From HLUCCA09 sp038745585 (GTDB lineage Bacteria > Pseudomonadota > Alphaproteobacteria > Rhodobacterales > Rhodobacteraceae): a stretch of DNA of 64,000 bases. The stretch's first letter is position 1. Each line of letters starts with the position of its first letter. The DNA lies in NCBI GenBank assembly GCA_038745585.1, contig JBCDLH010000001.1:496001-560000 (forward strand). The letters are read 5' to 3'. The notes beneath the pieces were generated by a model, which saw only the letters and a list, made by a program, of their open reading frames with translations, ran no database searches and was not told where the DNA came from. The translations under genes were made by a program, and so were the position numbers. Positions 50,690 to 58,505 of this stretch are shown one piece after another.

Positions 50690-50711
50690 TTGTGCAAAAA
50701 TTGTGCAAATT
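50690..50711 (+). promoter_or_regulatory. 11-nt direct repeat upstream of glnK
   Basis: TTGTGCAAAAA (50690-50700) is immediately followed by TTGTGCAAATT (50701-50711), so two near-identical boxes lie exactly one helical turn apart, 119 bp before the glnK GTG. The element could be an operator or a paired activator site. It does not fit a typical NtrC palindrome or sigma-54 promoter well. Just upstream is an inverted pair TGGGC...GCCCA (about 50647-50667). Confidence 0.45.
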
Positions 50712-50829
50712 CCAGGGCGGCGCCCGTTCTTCGTGCCGCACGCTTTCTTGAAGGGCCGCGACATTTCGCGGCGTGTTCGGCTCCGTGAACCGGCTGGGGG
50801 GCAATCCCGGCCCAGAGAAGGGGACGCAC

Positions 50830-51168
50830 GTGAAACTGATCATTGCAGCAATCAAGCCGTTCAAGCTGGAGGAGGTGCGTGAAGCGCTCACCGCCATCGG
50901 CGTGCGCGGCATGATGGTGACGGAGATCAAAGGGTTCGGATCGCAATCCGGCCACACCGAGATCTACCGGGGCGCCGAATACGCCGTGAACTTTGTGCCC
51001 AAGGTCAAACTGGAGATCGCCGTGTCCGCGGGCATGGCCGATCAGGTCGTTGAGACGATTCAGAAGACGGCGAAGACCGACAAGATCGGCGATGGAAAGA
51101 TCTTCGTGCTCGATCTGGCGCAAGCCGTTCGGGTGCGCACGGGCGAAACCGACCAAGACGCGCTGTGA
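50830..51168 (+). CDS. glnK: PII nitrogen regulatory protein GlnK
   Basis: 112-residue PII signal protein. Conserved N-terminus KLIIAAIKPFKLEEVREAL; the T-loop carries Y51 in YRGAEYAVNFVPK, the uridylylation site; VSAGMADQVVETIQKTAKT and DGKIFVLDL complete the fold and C-loop. It senses 2-oxoglutarate/ATP and, unmodified, blocks AmtB. GTG start with GAGAAGGGG upstream; ATG is not available at the conserved N-terminus. amtB follows after 33 bp. Confidence 0.97.
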   Translation: MKLIIAAIKPFKLEEVREALTAIGVRGMMVTEIKGFGSQSGHTEIYRGAEYAVNFVPKVKLEIAVSAGMADQVVETIQKTAKTDKIGDGKIFVLDLAQAVRVRTGETDQDAL

Positions 51169-51201
51169 CGGTGCAGTAAGAGACTAGGGGAACACATAGA
51201 T

Positions 51202-52545
51202 ATGAAAATGAGAACATTCCTGCCTGTCCTCGCCGCAGCGATTGTGCTGCCGGCGATGGCCATGGCGCAAGATGCTGAGGCGGCACCGGCGGTGTCCGAC
51301 GAGATCGTCTGGATCTTCAATTCGCTGCTCTTCTTGATCGGCGGCTTTCTCGTCTTCTTCATGGCAGCCGGCTTTGCCATGCTCGAGGGCGGTCTGGTGC
51401 GGTCCAAGAACGTGACCATGCAGATGACCAAGAACGTCGCGCTCTTCTCGCTTGCCGCGATCATGTATTGGCTGATCGGCTACAATCTGATGTACCCACT
51501 CGGCGATTGGGCGATCGAGGGCTACTTCTCCGGTCTGTTCCCGTCCTGGGGCGTGCTGGAGCCGGTGGGCGTTGCGCTCGCCGATGCCGACGATCCCTCC
51601 TATGCCTCGACCGGGTCTGATTACATCTTCCAGCTGATGTTCTGCGCTGCAACGGCGTCGATTGTGTCGGGCGCCGTGGCCGAGCGGATCAAGCTTTGGC
51701 CGTTCCTGATCTTCGTGGCCGTGCTAACCGGCTTCATCTACCCGCTGACGGCGTCCTGGCAGTGGGGCGGCGGTTGGCTCTCCGAAGCCGGCTTCTCCGA
51801 CTTTGCAGGCTCCACCGTGGTGCATGCCTGTGGCGCGGCCGCCGCTTTGGCCGGTTGTATCGTGCTCGGCCCGCGCTTGGGCAAGTACAAGGACGGCAAG
51901 ATCAACCCGATGCCCGGCTCGAACCTCGCGCTTGCCACGCTCGGGATGTTCATCTTGTGGCTCGGCTGGTTCGGCTTCAACGGTGGTTCGCAGCTTGCCA
52001 TGGGCTCGGCCGGCGATGTGGCCGATATCTCGCGGATCTTTGCCAACACCAATATGGCCGCCGCGTCGGGTGCTGTGTCGGCTCTAATCCTGACGCAGCT
52101 CCTCTACGGCAAAGTCGATCTCACGATGGTGCTGAACGGGGCGCTGGCGGGTCTTGTCTCGATCACGGCCGAGCCGCTGGCGCCGTCGCTCCTTCTCGCG
52201 CTGATCATCGGCGCAATCGGCGGTGCGATCGTGGTCTTTACTGTGCCGCTCCTCGACCGGCTCAAGATCGACGATGTCGTCGGCGCGATCCCGGTGCACG
52301 GCTTTGCAGGCATCTGGGGCACTTTCGCTGTCGTCCTGACCGGCGGCTACCACGGCGAAGCCGCTCTTGGCACGCAGATCCTCGGGATGGTCGCGATCAT
52401 CGGGACGACGTTTGTCCTCTCTCTCATCGTCTGGTTCATCCTCAAGGCTGTGATGGGCATCCGCGTCACCGAGGAATCCGAAGTCACCGGCCTCGATGTC
52501 GCCGAACTCGGCATGGAAGCCTATCCGGAGTTCTCCAAGGGCTGA
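51202..52545 (+). CDS. amtB: Ammonium transporter AmtB
   Basis: 447-residue ammonium channel with an N-terminal signal-like segment (MKMRTFLPVLAAAIVLPAMAMAQ) and 11 helices. Twin His of the conduction pore are H208 (VVHACG) and H366 (IPVHGFAG); LWLGWFGFNGGSQLA is the family stamp. Forms trimers in the inner membrane and is closed by GlnK. Standard glnK-amtB operon, ending in a hairpin terminator (52572-52604). Confidence 0.97.
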   Translation: MKMRTFLPVLAAAIVLPAMAMAQDAEAAPAVSDEIVWIFNSLLFLIGGFLVFFMAAGFAMLEGGLVRSKNVTMQMTKNVALFSLAAIMYWLIGYNLMYPLGDWAIEGYFSGLFPSWGVLEPVGVALADADDPSYASTGSDYIFQLMFCAATASIVSGAVAERIKLWPFLIFVAVLTGFIYPLTASWQWGGGWLSEAGFSDFAGSTVVHACGAAAALAGCIVLGPRLGKYKDGKINPMPGSNLALATLGMFILWLGWFGFNGGSQLAMGSAGDVADISRIFANTNMAAASGAVSALILTQLLYGKVDLTMVLNGALAGLVSITAEPLAPSLLLALIIGAIGGAIVVFTVPLLDRLKIDDVVGAIPVHGFAGIWGTFAVVLTGGYHGEAALGTQILGMVAIIGTTFVLSLIVWFILKAVMGIRVTEESEVTGLDVAELGMEAYPEFSKG

Positions 52546-52571
52546 TCTCCTTCCTGTCAGTCCTACCTTCT

Positions 52572-52604
52572 GGCCCCGGGCGCGCATCGTCCGGGGCCAT
52601 TTTC
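52572..52604 (+). terminator. Rho-independent terminator of glnK-amtB
   Basis: Perfect stem GGCCCCGG (52572-52579) / CCGGGGCC (52591-52598) with an 11-nt loop, followed by ATTTTCG. The T-run is short (4 T), so moderate strength. Lies 27 bp after the amtB stop; also just past the convergent aminotransferase stop. Confidence 0.65.
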
Positions 52605-52620
52605 GTTCGAGGACTGCGCG

Positions 52621-53805
52621 TTAGCCCAGAATGGTGGCAATCGCCCGTGCTGCCAGCGGGATGCCAGAGGTCGGCAGACCGGCAAGGTTCACCCGCCCGT
52701 CATCGACGCCATAGACGCCATACTCCGCCCGCAGGCGCTGCATCTGCTCCGGCGTCGCGGGCAACAGCGAGAACATGCCGTTATGCGCGGCAAGAAATCC
52801 GAACCGATCTGACCCTGTCTCTCGGCGCAGGGCAGCGGCAAGCCCCTGGCGGACGCCTTGGATGCGCGCTCGCATGGCGGCGAGCTCTCCCTCCCAGCTT
52901 GCACGCAAGTCCGGATCTTCGAGGATCATGGTGACGAGCCGTGCGCCATGGTCCGGCGGAAACGAACAGCTTAGCCGGTTGAGGCTCGCCAGTTGCGCGG
53001 CGAGTGCCGCGCGCTGCGCCGCTTTCGGCACCACAGCAAAGACGGCGCCTGCACGTTCGCGATAGAGCCCGAAATTCTTTGAGCCTGAGACGCACAGAAA
53101 CAGCTCGGGCACCGCGCCCGCCAGCACACGCAGACCTGCGGCATCCGCTTCGATCCCGTCGCCAAAGCCGTGATAGGCAAGGTCCACCAGCGGCAGTACA
53201 CCGGTATCGGCGCAAAGCGCTGCGATCTCCGTCCATTCAGCGATCCCGAGATCCACACCGCTCGGATTGTGACAACAGCCATGGAGGAGTAGGACGTCGC
53301 CCGGTCGCATACCGGCCAGATCCTCCGCTATCCCTGTGCGGTCGAGCGCGCCGGCGGACCGCTCAAGATAGCGGTAGCGCCGGTGATGCAGGCCGACGGC
53401 GTCAAGGATCGCGGTGTGGTTCGGCCAGCTTGGGTCGCTGACCCAGATCGTCGCGGCAGGGCTTATGTGCTTGATCAGTTCTAAGGCGTGGCGCACGGCC
53501 GCCGTGCCCCCGGTCGTCGCCGAGGCCGCGACACGGTCGGGCGGGACGGCGCCGCCAAGCGTCAGCTCGCGCAGCGCTTCGCAAAACGCCGGGTCGCCTG
53601 CGAAATCGACATAGCTCTTCGTCGTCTCCGTCGCATAGAGCCGCGCCTCGGCCTCGCGCACCGCGCGCATGATCGGCGTCGTGCCCTGATCCGTGCGGTA
53701 CACCCCAACCCCAAGATCGACCTTTTCTGGACGTGGATCTGCGGCAAAGGCGCGGATTAGGGCAAAGATCTTGTCCTGCTGCGGCGCGCCGACCTTGTTA
53801 AACAT
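52621..53805 (-). CDS. Aspartate/aromatic amino acid aminotransferase (class I, PLP)
   Basis: 394-residue fold-type I aminotransferase in the AspC/TyrB subgroup. MFNKVGAPQQDKIFALIRAF and KVDLGVGVYRTDQGTTPIM are the signature N-terminus; SDPSWPNHTAIL holds the Trp stacking on PLP; HGCCHNPSGVDL the Asn/Asp site; SGSKNFGLYRERAG the PLP Lys K243 and phosphate-binding Arg; and the C-terminal substrate Arg lies near DDGRVNLAG. Substrate could be aspartate or aromatic. ATG 53805 is the family start. Last of a sseA-GNAT-aminotransferase unit. Confidence 0.95.
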   Translation of the reverse strand: MFNKVGAPQQDKIFALIRAFAADPRPEKVDLGVGVYRTDQGTTPIMRAVREAEARLYATETTKSYVDFAGDPAFCEALRELTLGGAVPPDRVAASATTGGTAAVRHALELIKHISPAATIWVSDPSWPNHTAILDAVGLHHRRYRYLERSAGALDRTGIAEDLAGMRPGDVLLLHGCCHNPSGVDLGIAEWTEIAALCADTGVLPLVDLAYHGFGDGIEADAAGLRVLAGAVPELFLCVSGSKNFGLYRERAGAVFAVVPKAAQRAALAAQLASLNRLSCSFPPDHGARLVTMILEDPDLRASWEGELAAMRARIQGVRQGLAAALRRETGSDRFGFLAAHNGMFSLLPATPEQMQRLRAEYGVYGVDDGRVNLAGLPTSGIPLAARAIATILG

Positions 53806-53828
53806 GCCTCCGGCCCCCTCGCCCAGGC

Positions 53829-54395
53829 TCAATCGGGGACTTCTGCAGCGTCGATCGAGCGGGTCAGCACGCGCCGGTGCTCAGTCCGCCGCGCGGGCAC
53901 GAAGCCAACCCGCTGATAGAGACCGAGCGCGCGAGGGTGGTCGAGCGTGCAGGTGTTCACTGTCATCCTCTCGACGCCGGGCTGATCCCATCCGATGCAG
54001 ACCGCGCTTTGCAGAAGAAAGCGGCCAAGACCGGTGCCGACCGCCTCAGGCACAAGGCCAAAATAGCCAATGTCGCAGACGCCCGCGGTATGGGTATCGA
54101 GGAGGAAAAAGCCGTGCGGCCAGCCATCGCGCATCAGCGTATAGAGAGCGGTCCGCTCATCGGCGAGCCAAGCGGTCAGGTCTGCCCCGTCTTCGTTGTG
54201 CATATCCTCCCACGCATAGTGCCGCCCGACGGCATCATAGAGCCCGAGAAAAAACCAGCGCGGCGGCGCCACAGCGCGCAGGAGCGCGGCGGGCCGCCCG
54301 GCGGGCGCGGACGGATAGCCATAGGCAGGACGCGACGTCATCTCGAGCCAGGTGATCGTGTAGGAGACTTCGGTGCCTGCCGCGGTGACGCTCAT
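53829..54395 (-). CDS. GNAT family N-acetyltransferase
   Basis: 188 residues. Central GNAT motif VPEAVGTGLGRFLLQSAVC followed by NTCTLDHPRALGLYQRVGFVPARR, plus ICDIGYFGL-like strand (VCDIGYFGLVPE). Acceptor unknown. Start overlaps the sseA stop as ATGA. Followed by the aminotransferase 23 bp downstream. Confidence 0.9.
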   Translation of the reverse strand: MSVTAAGTEVSYTITWLEMTSRPAYGYPSAPAGRPAALLRAVAPPRWFFLGLYDAVGRHYAWEDMHNEDGADLTAWLADERTALYTLMRDGWPHGFFLLDTHTAGVCDIGYFGLVPEAVGTGLGRFLLQSAVCIGWDQPGVERMTVNTCTLDHPRALGLYQRVGFVPARRTEHRRVLTRSIDAAEVPD

Positions 54396-55261
54396 GGTTC
54401 GGCGTCCGCCGCGGGGCCTGTTTCAACGGCCAGGTCCGGAAACTGTCCCCATTCCGACCACGAGCCGTCATAGAGGGCGTTTCTGTCGTGCCCAAGCCGC
54501 GCCAGGGCAAGCGACAGGATCGCCGCCGTCACGCCCGAGCCGCAGGTCGTGATGATCGGTTTCGCCAAATCGACACCTGCCGCATCGAACGCCGCGCGCA
54601 GGGCGGGTGGATCTTTCATCGTCCCGTCGGGGTTGACCAGCAGACGGTAATGGAGGTTGCACGAGCCCGGGATGTGCCCCGGGCGCAAGCCCTCGCGCGG
54701 CTCCGGCTCCTCGCCCGCAAAGCGGCCCGGAGCGCGGGCATCGACAATCTGCCAATCGCGGAGCTTCGCGGCCTGGGCAACCTGCGTGACGTCCCGCACC
54801 AGATGCGCCTGGCGCGCCGCCGTCATGTGGCGGTCGCGGACGAGCGGCGGCAGGTCTTCGAGCGGATGCCCCTCGGCCTGCCACTTGGGAAAGCCGCCGT
54901 CGAGCACGGCGATGTCGGTCTTGCCCATCAAACGAAAGAGCCACCAGACCCGTGCGGCCGAGAATAGACCGGCCGTGTCGTAGACCACGACTTGGTGCCC
55001 ATCGCCCACGCCCATCGCGCGCATCCGGCTCATGAACTTTTCGGGCGGTGGCGCCATATGGGGCAAGTCCGAGCGGCTGTCGGAGACCTCGTCGATATCA
55101 AAGAACCGCGCGCCGGGAACATGCGCGTGCTCATACTCCGCCTTTGGATCGCGCGCGTCACCGGGGAGGTAGTAGGAGGCATCGAGAACGCGCAGGTCTG
55201 GATCGCTCAGATGAGCGGCGAGCCAGCTCGTGCTGACAAGGGTTCGGGGGTCATCCTGCAT
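54392..55261 (-). CDS. sseA: 3-mercaptopyruvate sulfurtransferase SseA
   Basis: 289-residue two-rhodanese-domain sulfurtransferase that moves sulfur from 3-mercaptopyruvate to acceptors such as cyanide or thiols. The inactive N-domain spans 1-135 and the C-domain carries catalytic C240 in TTCGSGVTA, the loop sequence typical of mercaptopyruvate rather than thiosulfate enzymes. RPGHIPGSCNLHY precedes the site. First gene of a three-gene unit with a GNAT and an aminotransferase; cysteine transamination by the latter would produce its substrate, an inference from proximity. Confidence 0.95.
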   Translation of the reverse strand: MQDDPRTLVSTSWLAAHLSDPDLRVLDASYYLPGDARDPKAEYEHAHVPGARFFDIDEVSDSRSDLPHMAPPPEKFMSRMRAMGVGDGHQVVVYDTAGLFSAARVWWLFRLMGKTDIAVLDGGFPKWQAEGHPLEDLPPLVRDRHMTAARQAHLVRDVTQVAQAAKLRDWQIVDARAPGRFAGEEPEPREGLRPGHIPGSCNLHYRLLVNPDGTMKDPPALRAAFDAAGVDLAKPIITTCGSGVTAAILSLALARLGHDRNALYDGSWSEWGQFPDLAVETGPAADAEP

Positions 55262-55487
55262 GGGGGGCCTGCTGAGCTTACGATCTCTCTTTGATGCTTA
55301 ATGCTGCCGAGTCAGAGGGGCAAGGCAGAGGCCCCCAGGAGCGCGGTTAAGCGTGGGACGCGGATGGCGACGTCCTCTGCTCGGTTGCTCGGCGCGCCGT
55401 GGGGCAGAGCAGAGGACGGCGCCGGCATCGCGCCTCTGGCTTTGGCGCCTGGCCCTGGTGCGCGGCGCCCTAGAATTGGACGACGCT

Positions 55488-56102
55488 TTAGGGCGCGCGC
55501 GACACGACAAAGCGTGCGGCGCGCTTGGCTGGAAGGTCGGCAGACTCAACGATGTCGAAACCTGCATCGCGGATTGAGCGTTCCAGCGCCTGGCCGCTGA
55601 GAAAGCGCACCGGCGGCGCAAGCCCAACAAGTCGCGCGAAGGGGACGAGCACCCGCAGCCAGAGACCGAGATCTGCAAGACAAACCGTCTTTGAGATAAA
55701 GAGCCCGTCGGGCGCGAGCCGGGCGCGGATCGCGCGAAGCGCGGCGGGAAGGTCGTCGACCAGATGCAGGACGCTGAACGCAAGGACCGCATGATAGGGC
55801 CCGATCGGCGCATCGACGACGTCTGCTTGGATAAAGTTCAAATGCGGAAGCGCCGCTGCCTCGGGCTTAGCCCGCGCGATCTCGAGCATCTTGGCCGAAA
55901 AGTCTGTCGCGTCGTATCGGACCGTGTTTTCGGCCAGAAGGAGCGCCGTGCTCCCGGTGCCGCAGCCCACTTCAAGCACCTCCGCCTTTTGGGGAAGCTG
56001 GTGCCGCACGCGATCCAGCGTCTCGGCATAGGCGTCGGGAAAGGCAATGGGGCTCGCGGCGTATTTCTTGGCGGCCCTGTCCCAGAAGGCGGCGGATGAC
56101 AT
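55488..56102 (-). CDS. Class I SAM-dependent methyltransferase
   Basis: 204-residue small methyltransferase. SAM loop EVLEVGCGTGSTALLLAEN, second motif YDATDFSAKMLEIA and a FSVLHLVDDLPAALRAIRARLAPDGLFISKT strand as in UbiE/arsenite-type or generic small-molecule methyltransferases. Acceptor unknown. ATG 56102. Follows smpB by 102 bp on the same strand. Confidence 0.92.
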   Translation of the reverse strand: MSSAAFWDRAAKKYAASPIAFPDAYAETLDRVRHQLPQKAEVLEVGCGTGSTALLLAENTVRYDATDFSAKMLEIARAKPEAAALPHLNFIQADVVDAPIGPYHAVLAFSVLHLVDDLPAALRAIRARLAPDGLFISKTVCLADLGLWLRVLVPFARLVGLAPPVRFLSGQALERSIRDAGFDIVESADLPAKRAARFVVSRAP

Positions 56103-56204
56103 GGCGTTCTCCGACTTGGTTGATCGCATCGACGCCAAGGAACGGGCGCATTCAAGGGGCGTCAACCGATGCGGCGGCGATCCGCGAAAGCACGCTCTCC
56201 GGCC

Positions 56205-56678
56205 CTAACCGTGCTCCTTCATCAGCCGGCTCTTCTGCCGCTGCCAATCGCGCTTGGCCTCGGTTGCGCGTTTGTCGGCGACCTTCTTGCCCTTGGCGAT
56301 TCCGATCTTGAGCTTTGCGATGCCGCGATGGTTGAAGTAAAGGACGAGCGGCACTAGCGTCATGCCCTTGCGCTGCGTTTCCGCCCAGAGCCGCGCAAGC
56401 TCGCGTCGGGAAACGAGGAGCTTGCGGCGCCGCCGATCCTCGTGGCCGAACATGGCCTGCTCGTAGGGGGCGATGTAGCTGTTGACGAGCCAAAGCTCCC
56501 CGTCTTTGACCTCGGCATAGCTCTCGGCGATCTGCGCGGTGTTGAGACGGAGGCTTTTGACTTCCGATCCGGTGAGAATGATCCCGCACTCGAGATCCTC
56601 CTCAATGGCATAATCGTAGCGCGCGCGCCGGTTCTCGGCGATCACCTTGTAGTTCGTGTTGTCGTCACGCTTGGCCAT
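56205..56678 (-). CDS. smpB: SsrA-binding protein SmpB
   Basis: 157-residue tmRNA-binding protein used in trans-translation to rescue stalled ribosomes. VIAENRRARYDYAIEEDLECG, LTGSEVKSLR, DGELWLVNSYIAPYEQ and the basic C-terminal tail (GKKVADKRATEAKRDW) are characteristic. The tmRNA gene itself was not found in this window. ATG 56678. Confidence 0.97.
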   Translation of the reverse strand: MAKRDDNTNYKVIAENRRARYDYAIEEDLECGIILTGSEVKSLRLNTAQIAESYAEVKDGELWLVNSYIAPYEQAMFGHEDRRRRKLLVSRRELARLWAETQRKGMTLVPLVLYFNHRGIAKLKIGIAKGKKVADKRATEAKRDWQRQKSRLMKEHG

Positions 56679-57031
56679 AGCGGCGGGGTATAGGCGCGGT
56701 TTGCGTGTCGAACAAGGCTGGCGCGCTGGATGAGTGCCCACTCCGAAAGGGCGATGCTGCGCCCTTGTTGTGCCTTCTGCTGAGGCGCGAAGCACACAGG
56801 CGCGCAAGCAACGCCTGCAAGGCCTCTGCGCCATCGCAGACAACTCGCTACGGGCTCGCGTTGTCTTTCCAAGTGGCCGAGTCCCGCTGGGAGACTGGCT
56901 TGGCGGGCATCAAGCGCTGTCGCTCGTCCGTTGTTGCGCCACCCCATGGTACGCCCTTCGCGGGGCTTCGGGCATGGATCGAGGCGCATTTCCTTTGCCT
57001 CGGTCCTTCGCAAAAACGCCCTTGCGCTGTT
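56679..57031. other. 353 bp region upstream of smpB without an assigned gene
   Basis: Open frames here run in several phases but none matches a family. The sequence is locally less biased than neighbours, with many CTGCGCC/GCGAAGC words, and a repeat-like stretch around 56780-56920. A tmRNA (two-piece in alphaproteobacteria) was looked for and not recognised. The smpB promoter should lie in its left part. Confidence 0.35.
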
Positions 57032-58378
57032 CTACCGCAGCCGCGTGAGCAGATCGAGCGAGGCGTAGCCATCGGGGACGAGGCCCGTGCGCTTCTGATA
57101 AGCGCGGATCGCGCTGACGGTGTTGGGCCCGATCATGCCGTCGACGCCCTTCGTGTCGAAGCCCGCGCGTGTCAGCCGCTCTTGCAGCTCGCGCCGTTCC
57201 GAGGAGGCGAGCGCCCGGTCGCCCCGGGGCCAGTTCGCGGCGAATGCGGGCCGCCCGACGATGCGGTCAGCCAGGTGCCCGACCCCGATCACATAGGCGT
57301 CGGCGGGGTTGTACCGCTCGATCACCTCGAAGTTTTCGAAGACCATGAGCGCCACGCCCTGTGCCCCCGCGGGCAAAAGGATCGAGCCGCGCCCGTGGTT
57401 GGGCACCTCGCGCCCGTCGATGCCGACGACTCCGAGCCGCGCCCATTGCCGTGGCGTCTTGGTCGTCTTGCGCCCGCTCAGTGCAAAGTCAAACCCGTCG
57501 GGGAGCCGTACTTCGACGCCCCAGGGCTGCCCGGTCACCCATCCCTTTTTGGCGAGGTAGTTGGCGGTGGAGGCGAGCGCGTCTGTCGGATCTTCGCCCC
57601 AAATGTTTCGGCGGCCATCTCCGGTGAAATCGACCGCATAACGGAGGTAGCTGTCGGGCATGAACTGCGTATGTCCCATGGCGCCGGCCCAGGAGCCGCG
57701 CATCGCGCGGGGGCTCACATCACCATCGTCGAGTATTTCGAGCGCAGCCAAAAGCTGTGCCTCGAAAAACGCGCCGCGCCGCCCATCGTAGGCGAGCGTG
57801 GCAAGAGAACGGATCACATCGTTCGAACCGCGATAGGAGCCAAAGGACGTCTCCATCCCCCAGACGGCGACGACGATCGAGGCAGGCACGCCGTAGCGCC
57901 GCTCGATCTGCTGCAGCACCGCTTCATTGGCACGGTAGGCTGCGCGCCCGTTGGACACCCGGCTGGCAGAAACAGCGCTGTCGAGATAGTCCCAGATCGT
58001 CTTGGTGAACTCAGATTGATTGCGGTCGAGCCGGATGACCTCGCGGTCATAGCGCATTCCGCCAAAGGCAGCCTCCAGCACTTGCACCGAGATGCCCTGT
58101 CGTCGTGCCTTGCGCTTAAACTCGGCGATCCAACGGTCAAACCCCGCATCGCCCGTTGCCGCCGCGGTGACACGCGCCGCTTCGGGCCGAGGAAGCGGCG
58201 CGTCACCCATGGCCGTGGTCGCAGGCCGCGCAGCCGGACGTAGGGAGGATTCGACCGCCGTTGCACCGATTGCCATAGGCGGCAAAGAGGCGAGGCCCGC
58301 TGTAGAGCCCGCCAACACCGCGATCGTTGAAGCGCGTAAGCCCCACGCGCCGATACACTGCCGTAAAATGGACCCCAT
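57032..58378 (-). CDS. Lytic murein transglycosylase, MltB type with PG-binding domain
   Basis: 448-residue transglycosylase. Signal-like leader to about residue 40 (STIAVLAGSTAGLASLPPMA), then the SLT_2 domain with catalytic E176 in AVWGMETSFGSYRG, AMGHTQFMPDSYLRYAVDFT and IWGEDPTDALASTANYL. The C-terminal about 60 residues form a peptidoglycan-binding domain (RLTRAGFDTKGVDGMIGPNT...). Cuts murein near the membrane. Same strand as rnr upstream (127 bp) and possibly co-transcribed. Confidence 0.94.
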   Translation of the reverse strand: MGSILRQCIGAWGLRASTIAVLAGSTAGLASLPPMAIGATAVESSLRPAARPATTAMGDAPLPRPEAARVTAAATGDAGFDRWIAEFKRKARRQGISVQVLEAAFGGMRYDREVIRLDRNQSEFTKTIWDYLDSAVSASRVSNGRAAYRANEAVLQQIERRYGVPASIVVAVWGMETSFGSYRGSNDVIRSLATLAYDGRRGAFFEAQLLAALEILDDGDVSPRAMRGSWAGAMGHTQFMPDSYLRYAVDFTGDGRRNIWGEDPTDALASTANYLAKKGWVTGQPWGVEVRLPDGFDFALSGRKTTKTPRQWARLGVVGIDGREVPNHGRGSILLPAGAQGVALMVFENFEVIERYNPADAYVIGVGHLADRIVGRPAFAANWPRGDRALASSERRELQERLTRAGFDTKGVDGMIGPNTVSAIRAYQKRTGLVPDGYASLDLLTRLR

Positions 58379-58505
58379 GGATCGCCCTGCCTGAGACCGC
58401 CGCGTTCATTTTTCGAACACTATAGCGCGACACTAGCGCGCACGGAAGAAAACAGGGTTAACGCCGGAGCTTTTTCGCCCACGAAGCGCCTTACGCAGGG
58501 ACCCC

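Noticed and set aside
50552..50829. Sigma-54 (-24/-12) promoter for glnK-amtB
   Set aside because: No TGGC-N-TGC element with correct spacing was found between the PBP1A and glnK starts.
56679..57031. Possible tmRNA gene next to smpB
   Set aside because: None of the conserved tRNA-like ends or tag-reading-frame features could be seen; alphaproteobacterial tmRNA is two-piece and usually lies elsewhere.
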